In this document: positions 16,546 through 27,700 of the stretch, piece by piece
Layout of the letters: the number at the start of each line of letters is the position of its first letter
Numbering within the stretch: position 1 is the stretch's first letter
Assembly: GCF_003259335.1 (NCBI RefSeq)
Contig: NZ_QLLL01000003.1
Coordinates: 620,001-684,000, forward strand
Direction: 5' to 3'
Source of the DNA: Chitinophaga skermanii
GTDB lineage: Bacteria; Bacteroidota; Bacteroidia; Chitinophagales; Chitinophagaceae
Length of the DNA stretch: 64,000 nucleotides
The notes under the pieces: model-generated
Databases searched by the model: none
The model's input: the letters and a program-made list of their open reading frames with translations, nothing else
Told to the model about the DNA's origin: nothing
Position numbers and translations under genes: made by a program

Positions 16546-17751
16546 TTAATCTTCGCCCGCTTCCAGTTCCAGGCCTTCCCCGATGATTTCGCGGATGGGT
16601 TTTACGGAATGGTAAATATTGCGGTTGTATTTATTGCCAAGGATCACCAAGGTGGTAGAATCCTGGATAAAGCGGTAAAATACGGTATTATTGCCATGCC
16701 ACCAACCATTGTGGTAAACGATTTTTGTGGAATCGGGGAATACCATGAGCCGGAAGCCTAGGCCATAGTTTTTCGTGCCTCGTTTCTCGTTGCTATACGG
16801 GGTGAACGCTTCTTTTAGGATTTCATCGCTTAAGAAGCGGCCGCTGTAGAGGGCTTGGTCCCATTTGAGCATATCTTGTACACAGCTATAAATGCCTTTA
16901 TCGCCCATAGCGCCATCAAATGCATCGTCGGCAGCAGGGCGGCCGTTGAATTGGTGACTGGTGGTTTGGTGAGAGCGGGCAGCTTGGCCGGGTACAAACA
17001 CGTAGGTTCTTGTAAGCCCTAGCGGGTTGAATATTTCTTGCTGCATGAAATCGGCGTACTTCATACCGCTGGCTTTCTCGATAATAGAAGCAAGCAGGAT
17101 ATAGTTGGTATTACAGTAAGTAAAGCGTGTATTCGGGAGTGATTGGATTTGTGGTTTGTATTGGGCCATGAGCGCGATCACATCATCGTTGGTCATGAGC
17201 TTCGTACGGTCTTTCCAATATTTCTCGGTGAAATACAAGTAATTGGGTAGGCCACTTCTGTGGTTAAGGAGCATTCGTACGGTGATGCCTTTGTAGGGAA
17301 CAGTAGGGAGGTAGGTTTGGATACTATCATCCAGGTTAACCTTCTTTTCATCTACCAGTTTTAGTACCGCTACGCCTGTAAAGGTTTTGGAGGTTGAAGC
17401 CAATTGGAAGGTAGAAGTATCTACCATCTTGGTTTTGGCTTGGTAATTTTCGAAACCATGAGAACCTTCGAAGATTACGACGCCTTTTTTCGCAACCAGC
17501 ATTGCGCCGGAGAACCCCGAGGGTACTAGTTTCTTGTTAAAGAAGTTTGTTAGCTCTTCTTGCATGACCCTTGTTTTGGGCGCATTTAAGATGGCGGTAC
17601 GTTGTTCGGCGGTAAGATTTATTTTATATGTGGTATCTTCTTCTTGCGTAGTTGTGGCATTCGTTCTCCTTTTCGCTTGTGTATTATTACAAGCGTAGAA
17701 GAAGGTAATTGCGGGTAAAATTAAAACGAAAGCTGCATTCAATCTCTTCAT
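16546..17751 (-). CDS. Serine hydrolase (beta-lactamase family) lipoprotein
   Basis: Starting at the ATG at 17751 gives a lipoprotein signal peptide (MKRLNAAFVLILPAITFFYA, then Cys21); the longer frame to 17832 has no signal-like start. The 401-residue product has S119-T-S-K122 (FQLASTSKTFTG) as the nucleophile motif and Y212-C-N214 (RFTYCNTNYILLA) as the second catalytic motif, with HNGWWHG near residue 352 in place of KTG. It belongs to the class C beta-lactamase/DD-peptidase fold, working in the periplasm on peptides or esters. It is not closely similar to the other hydrolase at 11974-13212, whose second motif differs (YGLN). It stands alone, with its own terminator. Confidence 0.9.
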   Translation of the reverse strand: MKRLNAAFVLILPAITFFYACNNTQAKRRTNATTTQEEDTTYKINLTAEQRTAILNAPKTRVMQEELTNFFNKKLVPSGFSGAMLVAKKGVVIFEGSHGFENYQAKTKMVDTSTFQLASTSKTFTGVAVLKLVDEKKVNLDDSIQTYLPTVPYKGITVRMLLNHRSGLPNYLYFTEKYWKDRTKLMTNDDVIALMAQYKPQIQSLPNTRFTYCNTNYILLASIIEKASGMKYADFMQQEIFNPLGLTRTYVFVPGQAARSHQTTSHQFNGRPAADDAFDGAMGDKGIYSCVQDMLKWDQALYSGRFLSDEILKEAFTPYSNEKRGTKNYGLGFRLMVFPDSTKIVYHNGWWHGNNTVFYRFIQDSTTLVILGNKYNRNIYHSVKPIREIIGEGLELEAGED

Positions 17752-18091
17752 TACAATACTAATAACTAAGGTGTATTCCTTAAATGTTTTACAGATGCCC
17801 CTCAAATTAATAACAGGACTACTTATAGCCAAATAAAAATCATGCCGATCTGCTTAATTTAAGCCGTTTTTAAGCTATTGTGAACAAAATTATTTGAAAA
17901 AAGTGCAATTCGCGGTATATATTTTTTGATAATATCGAATTTACGGGGGTTGATGTTTGATAACTCCTTAAACCTACATAGTTTTGTGCTTCATTTATGT
18001 AAAAAACAGTTGAGCCTACCATACGGAAAGCACTTATAGAGTCGGTTTTTCCAGCTATGTCCAACCGTTGTAAACTCACGTTAGATTAATT

Positions 18092-19330
18092 ATGAGCGAG
18101 CCAAAAATAACCAGTTACCCGAAGGAAAAGATCAACATCTTGTTGTTGGAAAACATTAGTGATGCCGCTGTGGCTGAGTTCCACAATGCAGGTTATTCGA
18201 ATGTAAAGAAATTAGCAGGTGCTTTAAGCGAAGATGAGCTTTGCGAAGCAGTGAAAGATGTTCACTTACTCGGTATTCGATCTAAAACCCAAGTAACAGC
18301 AAAGGTTTTAGAGTCGGCGAAGAAATTACAAGGTATCGGTTGCTTTTGTATTGGCACGAACCAAGTAGACCTTATCAGCGCTACTGCGCAAGGTGTAGCC
18401 GTATTCAATGCCCCATATTCGAACACGCGTTCGGTGGCAGAATTGGTGATTGGTTTGTCGATCATGCTCATTAGAAGAATTCCTGACAAGAACAATGCAG
18501 CACATAACGGTGTTTGGATGAAAGAAGCCACTGGTAGTTATGAATTACGTGGTAAAACCCTGGGTATTGTTGGTTACGGTAATATTGGTAGCCAAGTGAG
18601 TGTATTAGCGGAGGCCATGGGTATGAACGTAATGTATTACGACCCGGAAACGAAATTGCCGTTGGGGAATGCCGTTCGCCAAAAATCATTGGAAGACTTA
18701 TTCAGCCAGGCAGATATTATATCCTTGCATGTTCCTTCTATTCCATCTACGGCCAACATGATCAACCGTGAAACGTTGGCACATGTGAAACCGGGCGCTA
18801 TCTTTATTAACTATGCGCGTGGTGAAGTAGTTGATTTGGAGGCTTTGAAAGAAGCCTTGGAAAGCAAGCAATTAGCGGGTGCGGCAATCGATGTATTCCC
18901 AGTTGAGCCAGAAAAGAATGGTGCAGCATTCACTACGCCATTGCAGAAATTGCCGAACGTGATTTTAACACCGCATATTGGTGGTAGCACGGAAGAGGCA
19001 CAATTGAACATTGGTTTCGATGTAAGCAGTAAAATGCTCAATTACTTGGAGAAGGGAGCGAGCTTTGGTTCTCATTCTATCCCAGCCATCAGTGTTCCAG
19101 CGGTTGAAAATACACACCGCATCCTGCACATCCACGAGAACGTGCCGGGTGTATTGTCTGAAATCAACACCGCTTTATCTAACAACAAGATCAATATCCT
19201 TGGTCAGTACCTTAAAACCAACGACAAAATTGGTTACGTGGTATTAGACGTGGATTCACAGCTTTCACAGGAAGCATTGGCTTTATTGCGAGAAGTGAAA
19301 CACACGATTAAGACAAGGTTATTATACTAA
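18092..19330 (+). CDS. serA: D-3-phosphoglycerate dehydrogenase
   Basis: This 412-residue enzyme, close to the E. coli length of 410, oxidises 3-phosphoglycerate to start serine synthesis. The substrate domain is split around the NAD-binding Rossmann fold, with GYGNIG at 161-166. Catalytic residues expected for the family are visible: R243 (NYARGEVVD), E272 (FPVEPEKNG) and H295 (LTPHIGGST). A C-terminal ACT domain (about 340-412, HENVPGVLSEINTAL) should bind serine for feedback inhibition. A DUF4260 gene begins nine bases after the stop, so they form a small operon. Nothing unusual is seen. Confidence 0.96.
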   Translation: MSEPKITSYPKEKINILLLENISDAAVAEFHNAGYSNVKKLAGALSEDELCEAVKDVHLLGIRSKTQVTAKVLESAKKLQGIGCFCIGTNQVDLISATAQGVAVFNAPYSNTRSVAELVIGLSIMLIRRIPDKNNAAHNGVWMKEATGSYELRGKTLGIVGYGNIGSQVSVLAEAMGMNVMYYDPETKLPLGNAVRQKSLEDLFSQADIISLHVPSIPSTANMINRETLAHVKPGAIFINYARGEVVDLEALKEALESKQLAGAAIDVFPVEPEKNGAAFTTPLQKLPNVILTPHIGGSTEEAQLNIGFDVSSKMLNYLEKGASFGSHSIPAISVPAVENTHRILHIHENVPGVLSEINTALSNNKINILGQYLKTNDKIGYVVLDVDSQLSQEALALLREVKHTIKTRLLY

Positions 19331-19339
19331 TACATTGGT

Positions 19340-19681
19340 ATGAAAACGACGTTAAAATTAGAGGAAGCAGCCATGTTGCTGCTTTCTTTTTTGATGTTTG
19401 CTCAACAAACATCTTACCCTTGGTGGATGATTCCCGCCTGTATTTTATTACCTGATTTGAGCATGCTGGGTTACGTGGTGAACAATAAAGTAGGCGCTTA
19501 CTTGTACAACTTCTTCCACCATAAAGGCGTAGCGTTGTTCATTTATTTCATTGGGTTGTATATGGATATAGAGCCGGTGATTTTTATTGGTATTTTATTA
19601 TTTGCACATAGTTGTTTAGATAGAATATTTGGGTTCGGTTTGAAGTATACAGATGATTTTAAGCATACACATTTGGATTAA
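19340..19681 (+). CDS. DUF4260 small membrane protein
   Basis: This 113-residue protein has about four hydrophobic segments. Its conserved parts, LLPDLSMLGY and the C-terminal IFGFGLKYTDDFKHTHL, match my memory of DUF4260. The function is unknown. It is immediately downstream of serA and shares its terminator. Confidence 0.85.
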   Translation: MKTTLKLEEAAMLLLSFLMFAQQTSYPWWMIPACILLPDLSMLGYVVNNKVGAYLYNFFHHKGVALFIYFIGLYMDIEPVIFIGILLFAHSCLDRIFGFGLKYTDDFKHTHLD

Positions 19682-19724
19682 GGGGCATCTACATTACTGG
19701 GAAATATTCCCTTAACGCAAAAGA

Positions 19725-19754
19725 GGATAGCGGTAACCCGTTATCCTTTTTTGT
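19725..19754 (+). terminator. Intrinsic terminator after serA-DUF4260
   Basis: GGATAGCGG (19725-19733) and CCGTTATCC (19738-19746) pair with one G-U and a TAAC loop, followed by six T residues. Confidence 0.9.
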
Positions 19755-19774
19755 TTTTAACACAAAAAATTCAA

Positions 19775-21088
19775 TTAACAATTGTCGTCCTTAGCGGCAT
19801 CATTCTTATTTGAAGGCAATGTTTTGTTGACATTGAAATCAGTGATGTAAGAAAGAACCGACTTGGTAGATTTCTTTTCAGATTTAATGAATGATTCGTT
19901 TGCAGGCGTTAAATCTGCACGAATGGTAATTACATAACCTTGCGCGCATAGGAAGCGAACATCGTAGCCGGCCGCTAACGAAGAACCGTCTTGTTTCTTC
20001 ATGTTAAAGGTGATGGCGGTAATGTTGTTCTCGGCATTGAAATGCACTTTGTCGAACGAAATAGTGTAGCCTTTTGATTTGAAGGCTTCAGCAATTGTGT
20101 TCCAATGCTCTTCCGTGAACTTTTCGAAATCTTTACCTTTTTCAAGGTAGTTCATATCGATGCTTAATTTCATCTCTTTTTCTGTAGAAACGAAAGTAAC
20201 GCCTTCTGGTAGCGGCTGGCGAACAGTTTTAAAGCTAGCCATAACCAAAACAAGGCAGGGTACAATGAGCAAATACAAGTATTTTTTCATAGCATGTGAA
20301 GGTTGAGTGAATAATAAATGAACACGTTTAGTAAGCGGATGTTGGTTGTAGAGGTGCATGATGCGGTAGTTTTGAGCAGACTGAACTTCTAACAAAACGC
20401 GGGCATACACCGATTTATCCATTTGTTGCGCCATCAAATCATCTACCTCGTATTCGTGTACAGCGCGTAGGCTTTTGCCGTATAAATAGATAATAGGATT
20501 GAACCAGAAAACGATCTCCATAAAAGTGAGCAAAACAATATCAGCACTATGCTTCAACTTAGCATGCCAAGCTTCGTGCTGGAAAATTGTTTCACTAATG
20601 GCGGAAGGGAGATCTTGTTGAATGAATATATAATTGAAGAACGATGCGTTCAGGTTGTTAGTGGGTATGAAATGAAAACCTGCTTTCTCTTTTTTCTCCT
20701 GTACTTGCAGGGCTGTTCTCATGGTGGCCATTTCTTTAGCCCGTTTCCACAATACTTTGCCTGCACCTAGGATGTACAATACAAATAATAACCCCGTGAA
20801 GCCGCCCATCATTTGAAAAGCTGAAGGTGTAAAATTGGGGGCATCGACTACCACGCTAGCTACTTCGTTGAATGTAAGCGCTTCGGCTACTGATGGTTTA
20901 GAGAGAATGGGAGTATGGGCAGTAGGAAATTTAATGAAAGGCACTAAGCAGCTAATAAATAAGCTACTCACTAAATACATACGGTTCCATCTATGGAAGG
21001 ATAAACGTGAAAGTACCATCCAATACAACAAATACAACAGTACTAAGCAGCCAGACGCTTGTAGTAAGCATTGAAAAATGTAGATCAT
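19775..21088 (-). CDS. M56-family (BlaR1-like) membrane metallopeptidase
   Basis: This 437-residue protein has the BlaR1/MecR1 membrane peptidase layout: hydrophobic helices near 1-22, 36-52, 92-112 and 185-205, and a cytoplasmic zinc-protease motif HEAWH (171-175), with a third probable ligand near E214 (HEYEVDD). A further helix at about 270-285 leads to a periplasmic tail (about 290-437) of beta-rich sequence. The tail has no SxxK and is not a penicillin-binding sensor. In related systems ligand sensing activates the protease, which cuts the BlaI repressor. The gene overlaps blaI by four bases. With the sensor replaced, the signal may not be a beta-lactam. Confidence 0.9.
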   Translation of the reverse strand: MIYIFQCLLQASGCLVLLYLLYWMVLSRLSFHRWNRMYLVSSLFISCLVPFIKFPTAHTPILSKPSVAEALTFNEVASVVVDAPNFTPSAFQMMGGFTGLLFVLYILGAGKVLWKRAKEMATMRTALQVQEKKEKAGFHFIPTNNLNASFFNYIFIQQDLPSAISETIFQHEAWHAKLKHSADIVLLTFMEIVFWFNPIIYLYGKSLRAVHEYEVDDLMAQQMDKSVYARVLLEVQSAQNYRIMHLYNQHPLTKRVHLLFTQPSHAMKKYLYLLIVPCLVLVMASFKTVRQPLPEGVTFVSTEKEMKLSIDMNYLEKGKDFEKFTEEHWNTIAEAFKSKGYTISFDKVHFNAENNITAITFNMKKQDGSSLAAGYDVRFLCAQGYVITIRADLTPANESFIKSEKKSTKSVLSYITDFNVNKTLPSNKNDAAKDDNC

Positions 21089-21453
21089 TTTGAAGTGTTT
21101 TGTTGATCAATGAATTTTTTAAGTGCATCTAATTCGTCGGCATTCATGGGCTTATCTTCTAATAGGAAAGAAAGGAGGTTGGTGGAATTATTATCGAAAT
21201 AATTAGCGACCATCCGTTGTACGGAATTCTTCTTGTAATCTTCTTTAGAAATAGCAGGGTAATACTCGTGTGTTTTACCATAGGCTTTATGGGTTACAAA
21301 TTGTTTTTGTTCCAATAGGCGTACGACAGACGATACCGTGGTATATGGCGGTTTGGGATCTTCCATTAACTCAATTATATCCTTCACGAAACCATGGCCT
21401 AATTGCCATAATATCTGCATAATCCTTTCCTCTGTTTTAGTCAATTCTTCCAT
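21085..21453 (-). CDS. blaI: BlaI/MecI/CopY-family repressor
   Basis: This 122-residue protein has the penicillinase-repressor winged helix: LTKTEERIMQILWQLGHGFV, the recognition region PPYTTVSSVVRLLEQKQFV, and wing KTHEYYP, followed by a dimerisation and cleavage region (70-122). It represses its own operon with the M56 peptidase gene, with which its 3' end overlaps as ATGA. Its start codon sits four bases from the promoter -7 element, and a 24-bp operator palindrome lies across the promoter, so autorepression is very likely. The transcript may be leaderless. Confidence 0.93.
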   Translation of the reverse strand: MEELTKTEERIMQILWQLGHGFVKDIIELMEDPKPPYTTVSSVVRLLEQKQFVTHKAYGKTHEYYPAISKEDYKKNSVQRMVANYFDNNSTNLLSFLLEDKPMNADELDALKKFIDQQNTSK

Positions 21454-21457
21454 GATT

Positions 21458-21502
21458 CAAATGTATAACTGATTTTTCAGTTATACAACTATTTTTTCAG
21501 TT
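21458..21502 (-). promoter_or_regulatory. blaI promoter and operator palindrome
   Basis: On the minus strand TTG (21488-21486), 20 bases and TACATTTG (21465-21458) form a full Bacteroidota promoter. The operator has 10-bp perfect arms GTATAACTGA (21463-21472) and TCAGTTATAC (21477-21486), four bases apart, so it fills the whole space between the two promoter elements. A weaker second repeat (AACT...AGTT, 21487-21502) follows upstream. The start codon is only four bases beyond the -7 box. Confidence 0.85.
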
Positions 21503-21661
21503 AAATAGCGACAGGCATGTTTTTAAAAGATATGTTAGATTGAAAATCAACCTATTGAGAAGGGGAGCTATAAAATAAATTTATGCTGCTAAACAAAGAA
21601 GTGGCCGTTGAAGGGAGCGACGCAACCTAAGTTGCCTCATGAACCAACGGCGGCTACCCAT

Positions 21662-21695
21662 AAAAAAAGAGGCCACTCTTATGAGTGACCCCTTT
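21662..21695 (-). terminator. Terminator of the giant repeat-protein gene
   Basis: Read on the minus strand, a hairpin with CACTC/GAGTG at its top and AAAGGGG/CTCTTT-type lower pairs (two mismatches) is followed by seven T residues, just beyond the stop at 21722. Confidence 0.75.
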
Positions 21696-21721
21696 CTTAT
21701 TGTTAGTGAAAGAAAAGCTAA

Positions 21722-24700
21722 TTACCTAATTACGGTTACATCGCCTTTGAGAACGTAGAGTTGGCCGTTTTGTGATTTGCTGTAGCTTAACCACCATACA
21801 TAAGTGCCGATTTCTACTTGTTGGCCATTGTATGTACCATCCCAACCTTTTGTGGCATCGTTGGTAGTGTAGATCAATTGACCCCAACGGTTGTAGATGC
21901 GTAATTCGTAGTTATACATCGGGCCGTTAATACCTGGCTTGAAGATGTCGTTCTTACCGTCGCCATTTGGTGAGAATACGTTCGGTATAGTCGGATCAGA
22001 TTCACAGATAGTACCTACCACGTTGATGATATCGCTAGCAGTACCACAATCGTTGAACGCTTGAACAGTGTATGTACCTGGTTGCGTGATCGTGAGCGTT
22101 TTGCCAGTTGATCCGTCGCTCCAGCGTAAAGTGCTTACATCTGTTAATGTTGGTTTGAGTGTGATTGTTGTACCTGCGCACAATACTGTATCTCTACCCA
22201 GGTCTACCTTCGGAATACCGCCGGTGAAGATGTTCAATGTATCGGCAATCACGTTATCGCAATATCTATCGAGGATTGTCAAGATATATTGACCTGGTTG
22301 ATCGAATACTTTGATTGGGTTTCTATCGCCGTCGTTCCATAAGTAGTTCGCAGCATCCGGTGTTCTAGCATCGATCGTGATACGGTTGCCAGCACACATG
22401 TAGCGGTCTGGGCCGAGTTCGAGCGTTGCTTGAGGGCGAGGTTTCACATGGATAACAGCAGAGAGTACGCAAGCACCGTTGCTAACTGTTACCGTGTAAT
22501 CGCCTGGTTTGGTTACTACGATCATTGGCGTTGTTTCGCCGCTAGACCATTTCACGATTGGCGCATTGGTAAGTGCCCTGATGACGATAGAAGAGTTCGG
22601 ACAAATTGTGGTGTCGGTAGCGAGGCTTAAGCTTGGTGGCGTAACCTCTGTTACTTTCACTGTATCGGTGATCGTACAAGCGCCTTTCGCAATACGTACC
22701 CAGTAAGTACCGCCAGCAGTAGCTGTGATCTTAGCAGTGGTAGCACCGGTGTTCCATAAATAAGTAGCGCCGGTTGTAGTTGCGTCGATTGTTGTAGAAC
22801 CGCCTACACAGATCAACTTGTCTGGAATATCAGTATGTGTTAATTCACCTACGATTACTTTGATGGTATCGGTTGCCGCACAAGTACCATTGCTTACGGT
22901 TACGTAGTAAGTACCTGCTTGGTTCACCGTGATTCTTTGCGTGGTAGCACCTGTAGACCATTTAATTTGGTAGCCTGCATTTGCGTTACCTGCATCGAGT
23001 GTTACTTGGGTTGTAGTACCGCAAACATTTACATCTGGTCCGAGATCCACTGAAGGAGCAGGGTTGTATTGTAATGTGTACGATACTGGGTTGCTTACAC
23101 ATCCGCTTACACCATCTTTCACAGTGAAGGTAGCTGTTGTAGCGTTACCCAAGTTGAATTGGTTGCTAGCTTGAGAGAGTGGTGTTTGAACAGCACCGGC
23201 CGGTGTTACAGATACCAATGTGTAAGTTGGGTTTTGCACCGTACCTACCACAGGAACTGTGAAGACTGGGTTGCTAGCGCATACCGCAGGGATGGAAGGA
23301 CCGAGAACCGGTTGACCGCAACCATTTACTACGATACGTTGTACTCTTTCAACCGCTACATTACCACAAGCATCAGCGATGTTCCATCTTCTTATGATGG
23401 TATAACCGTTACAGTTATCAACCGTGTAAGGATCTTGTGTGAAGGTAGCGTTACGTGGGAACGTAGCATCACAATTATCAGTTGCGCTAAGCGTAGCAGG
23501 AGCAGGGATGGCATCGCCGCAGTTAAGGGTGATATCAGCCGGAGCTTGTGCAATCACAGGCGCTGTTGTGTCTTGAACAGTGATGGTTTGTGTCATCACG
23601 TTGCCGTTTCCACAGTAATCAGTTGCTGTCCATGTACGAACGATTTGGTATGTACAAGCTTTTGGATCACCTACGATTCTGCTGCTTACAGTGTATTTGA
23701 TATCGGTAGCCGGTGTACAGTTATCCGTTGCTGGGATACTAACTTGAACCGGGATATTGTTACAATCTACTGTGAGTGTTGCAGGTACTTGGATGGTGAA
23801 TTCTGGACGCTTGTTATCGAGTACAGTAATCACTTGTGTATGAGAGATGGTGTTTCCACAAGCATCTTTCGCTGTCCAAGTATGTTTAATCATGTATGAG
23901 CTTAAGCAAGTAGCAGACATGTAGTCTTTCGTGAATGTATGCGTTACCGCTACATTACCTGCGCAATCGTCGATTGCTGTTACATTTGGTACGAAGTAGT
24001 TGTAATCTTCGCAGTTGTATGTAGTATCAGCTGGCGGAGCGATTACCCATCTTGGTTTCTCAGTATCTACTACATTGAATGTTTGTGTGAATGTTGAGAA
24101 GTTACCACATTCGTCGGTTGCTGTGTACACACGTACAATTTTGTATGCACCGTTTACGCAAGCACCGTTTACAGTTTCAGCGTATGTAGAATCTTTCCAC
24201 ACAATGTTTGCCGGTAATGTACAGTTGTCGGTTGCTGTTAATGTGGCAACTGGTGGCAATGCTCCACATGAGATCGTTACGTTGGTTGGTAAACCGTTCG
24301 TGTTGATCACAGGTTTCACTTTGTCTTCTACCTTAATGTTTTGTGTTAAGATAGCTGGGTTGCCGCATTCGTCGGTAATCATCCAAGTTCTTACGATCAT
24401 GTAAGTGTTGGCACATTCTACGTTGATGATAGAATCTTTCGGTGCTACATCGTACACTTGACCGCTGCAAGCATCGATCGCTCTCATGTTAACAGGAGCA
24501 GGGATATTACCACAATCTACTGTTACATCAGCCGGTTTCGTTGTTGTGAACGTTGGCGCTACGCGGTCGATCACTGTAATGGTTTGTGACAATACTGTAG
24601 TGTTACCACAACCATCCGTAGCTGTCCATTTACGAATCAATTGGTAAGAGTTTCTGCAATCACCTGGCGTGTAAACCGTGTCTTGTGACATTACCACGTT

Positions 24701-27700
24701 CACACCAGAGCAGTTATCCACTGCAGGGATGGTTACTTGAACCGGTACTTGACCACAATCCAACGTTACATCGGCAGGAGCCGTACCGGTGAACACTGGT
24801 TTAGTAGTGTCTACCACGTGGATGATTTGAACTGCAGTTGCTTGGTTACCACATTTATCTTTCACAACATATGTACGTGTGATTGTTTGTTGACCAGCAC
24901 ATGCACCTGCTACTGTTGAATCGAAGTGTGAGAACACAAGGTCTTTCAATTCTGTACAGTTGTCGGTGGCCGTCATTACAACCGGTGCTGGAATGTTACC
25001 ACAATCTACTGTTACATCAGCTGGAGCTGGAGATGTGAACACAGGACGTACGGTATCGAGTACTGTGATACGTTGTGTTAATGTTGTATCGTTACCGCAA
25101 AGGTCAGTGGCTGTCCATGTACGGATTAATACGTAGCTACAGTGACCGTTTGTTGTGTCTTTCACTTCTTTTCTCGTTACGATGATATCGCTAGGAGAAG
25201 AGCAGTTGTCAACCGCAGACAATACTTGGTTCATCGGCGGAATTCTATCACACATTACGGTTGTATCAGCAGGAGCCGGTTGTAAGAATCTTGGTTTAGA
25301 GTTATCTCTTACACGTACTCTTTGTGTATGTGTTGATGTCAATCCACATTCGTCAACAATAGTCCAAGTGCGGATGATATCGTAATTATTACCACAAGCA
25401 TTTGGTTCTCTTTCGATCGTGAAGCCGAATGATTGGGTGATTTTGCTAGCATCAGAACAGTTGTCGGTAACAGCGAGGTTCGTTTGAGCCGGTATCGCGT
25501 TACATTCTACTGTTGTATCGGCAGGCGGGTTCAAGAACTGAGGCTTGATAGTATCTTGAACGGTGATGATTTGGATTTTCTCTTCGAAATTACCACAAGC
25601 ATCTGTTACAATAAACTTACGCTCAATTCTGTAGTTGTTTGCACAAGCACCTGGGATAAGGATGATAGAATCTCTTACAGTTACCGGTAAGTTAGTGATG
25701 CTACCACAATCGTCGATACCATTTAATACTGGTGCCACAGGAATGTTGCTACAATCAACTGTTGTATCTGCTGGGATTGGGCTGGTGATTCTTGGTTTCA
25801 CATCATCAATTACCGTAATGATTTGGCGAGTTGAATCTGCGTTACCACAACCATCTGTAGCCGTCCATACATATACTAATTGGTAACCACCTGCACAACC
25901 GTTAGTAGCTGGGATGGTGTAGTTCGATTTTGTGATCGTAACACCAGAACAGTTATCAGTAGCTGTTAAGTCGGCTTGTACCGGGATATTGTTACAAGAT
26001 ACAGCTTGATTAGCTGGAGCCGGTGTAGTGAATACTGGTTTCACAGTGTCTTGAACCGTGATACGTTGTGTATGTTCTACTTTGTTACCACAGCTATCTT
26101 GCGCCGACCAGTAGCGAACGATTACATAGTTACCAGCACAGTTACCATCTTCTCTTGTTTCAGTGAATGTTACCACTGGTTTCACACGGCTACATTTATC
26201 TGTTGCTGTGATAGCTGGAGCTGTTGGTAATGCATCGCCACAGTTGATCGTTGTATCTGTAGGCATAGTCATATCGAATACTGGTGCAATACGATCTTCT
26301 ACTGTGATTGTTTGTGTGAACACAGCCGTGTTACCACAAAGATCGGTTGCAGTCCATGTACGGATAATCCTGTAATCATTTGCACAAGCGCCAGGGATAT
26401 CTTCGAAGCGTTGTGTTCTTGTTACCGTGATGTCGCCAGGGTTGCCACAGTTATCGATTACGTTTAAGTTTTCGAATGCTGGGATGCTGTCGCAAGACAC
26501 GGTGAGTTCTGTTGGTATTACTACCGTGAACACTGGTTTAGAAGTATCCTGTACGGTTACGCGTTGGTGTAGTTCAGCTACGTTTCCGCAAGCGTCAGTG
26601 GCCGTCCATGTGTAAATCATTACATAATTTTTGCCACAAGCACCCGGGATAATTTCCACGTTGCTAGATTTCACAACGGCTACGTTACCACTACAGTTGT
26701 CGGTTGCTGTAAGATCGACCTGGGGAACGATCGCGTGGCAATCTACGGTTGTATCGGCTGGAGCCGCCATGTTGAATACCGGTTTCGTTGTATCTGCTAC
26801 GGTGATGATTTGAGTCAACGTAGTGTCGTTTCCGCAAAGATCTCTTACAGTCCATGTACGTACAATTCTATAATTGTTTGCACAAGCACCTGGGATAGTA
26901 TCGATGCGTTCTGCTTTCGTGATTACTAAATCTGTAGCAGGCGTACAGTTGTCGGTAGCTGTTAAATCCGGTTGGGTTGGTACAGCACCACATTGTACAG
27001 TTGTATCGGCAGGAGCAGCGGTCGTGAATGTTGGTTTCGTGTTGTCTACTACGGTTACGATTTGTGTAACTGTAGTATCGTTACCACATTCGTCGGTGGC
27101 TGTCCATGTTCTAATTAATTGGTAGTTGTTTGCACAAGCACCTGGGATAGCTTGTCTTACTTGGTTTTTAGTTACCGTCACTTTTGTAGCATCGCTACAG
27201 TTGTCAACAGCAGTTAAATCCGGTTGTGTTAAGTCTTCATCGCAATTGATCGTGATGTTAGCCGGTACAGTGCCTACGAAAGTAGGTGCAGTACGATCTA
27301 CCACGGTAATGGTTTGAGAAACAGAATCTACGTTACCGCAAGCATCTGTTGCTGTCCATGTTCTGATCAATTTGTAGTTGTTTGCACAAGCACCTGGGAT
27401 GTTTACGCGTACTTCTTTACCTACTACTGTTACGTTCATGCCTGTTGGGTTACAGTTGTCACTTACTGGTAATGTAGTTGGCATTGAAGGAATCGCATGG
27501 CAATCAACCGTTGTGTCAGCCGGCGCACCAAGTGTGAATGAAGGCTTGCTGTGGTCTTCCACACGGATAGTTTGTGTGAGAGATGTGAAGTTGCCACATT
27601 CGTCGGTTGCCGTGTATACGCGGCGGATGATATAATTGTTTCCGCAAGCACCTGGGATTGAATCGATATTGTCTTGTACAGTGATCGTAATATTTGAAGA

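Noticed and set aside
17870..18079. 69-codon minus-strand frame upstream of serA
   Set aside because: It has no signal, motif or promoter, overlaps the serA leader and ends just before the next gene; chance AT-rich frame.
21601..21655. Possible third copy of the hairpin repeat (GGCCGTTG...CCAACGG)
   Set aside because: Only the short stem words match; the conserved CTTTGGTTACTTTC flank is absent, so it is probably unrelated secondary structure.
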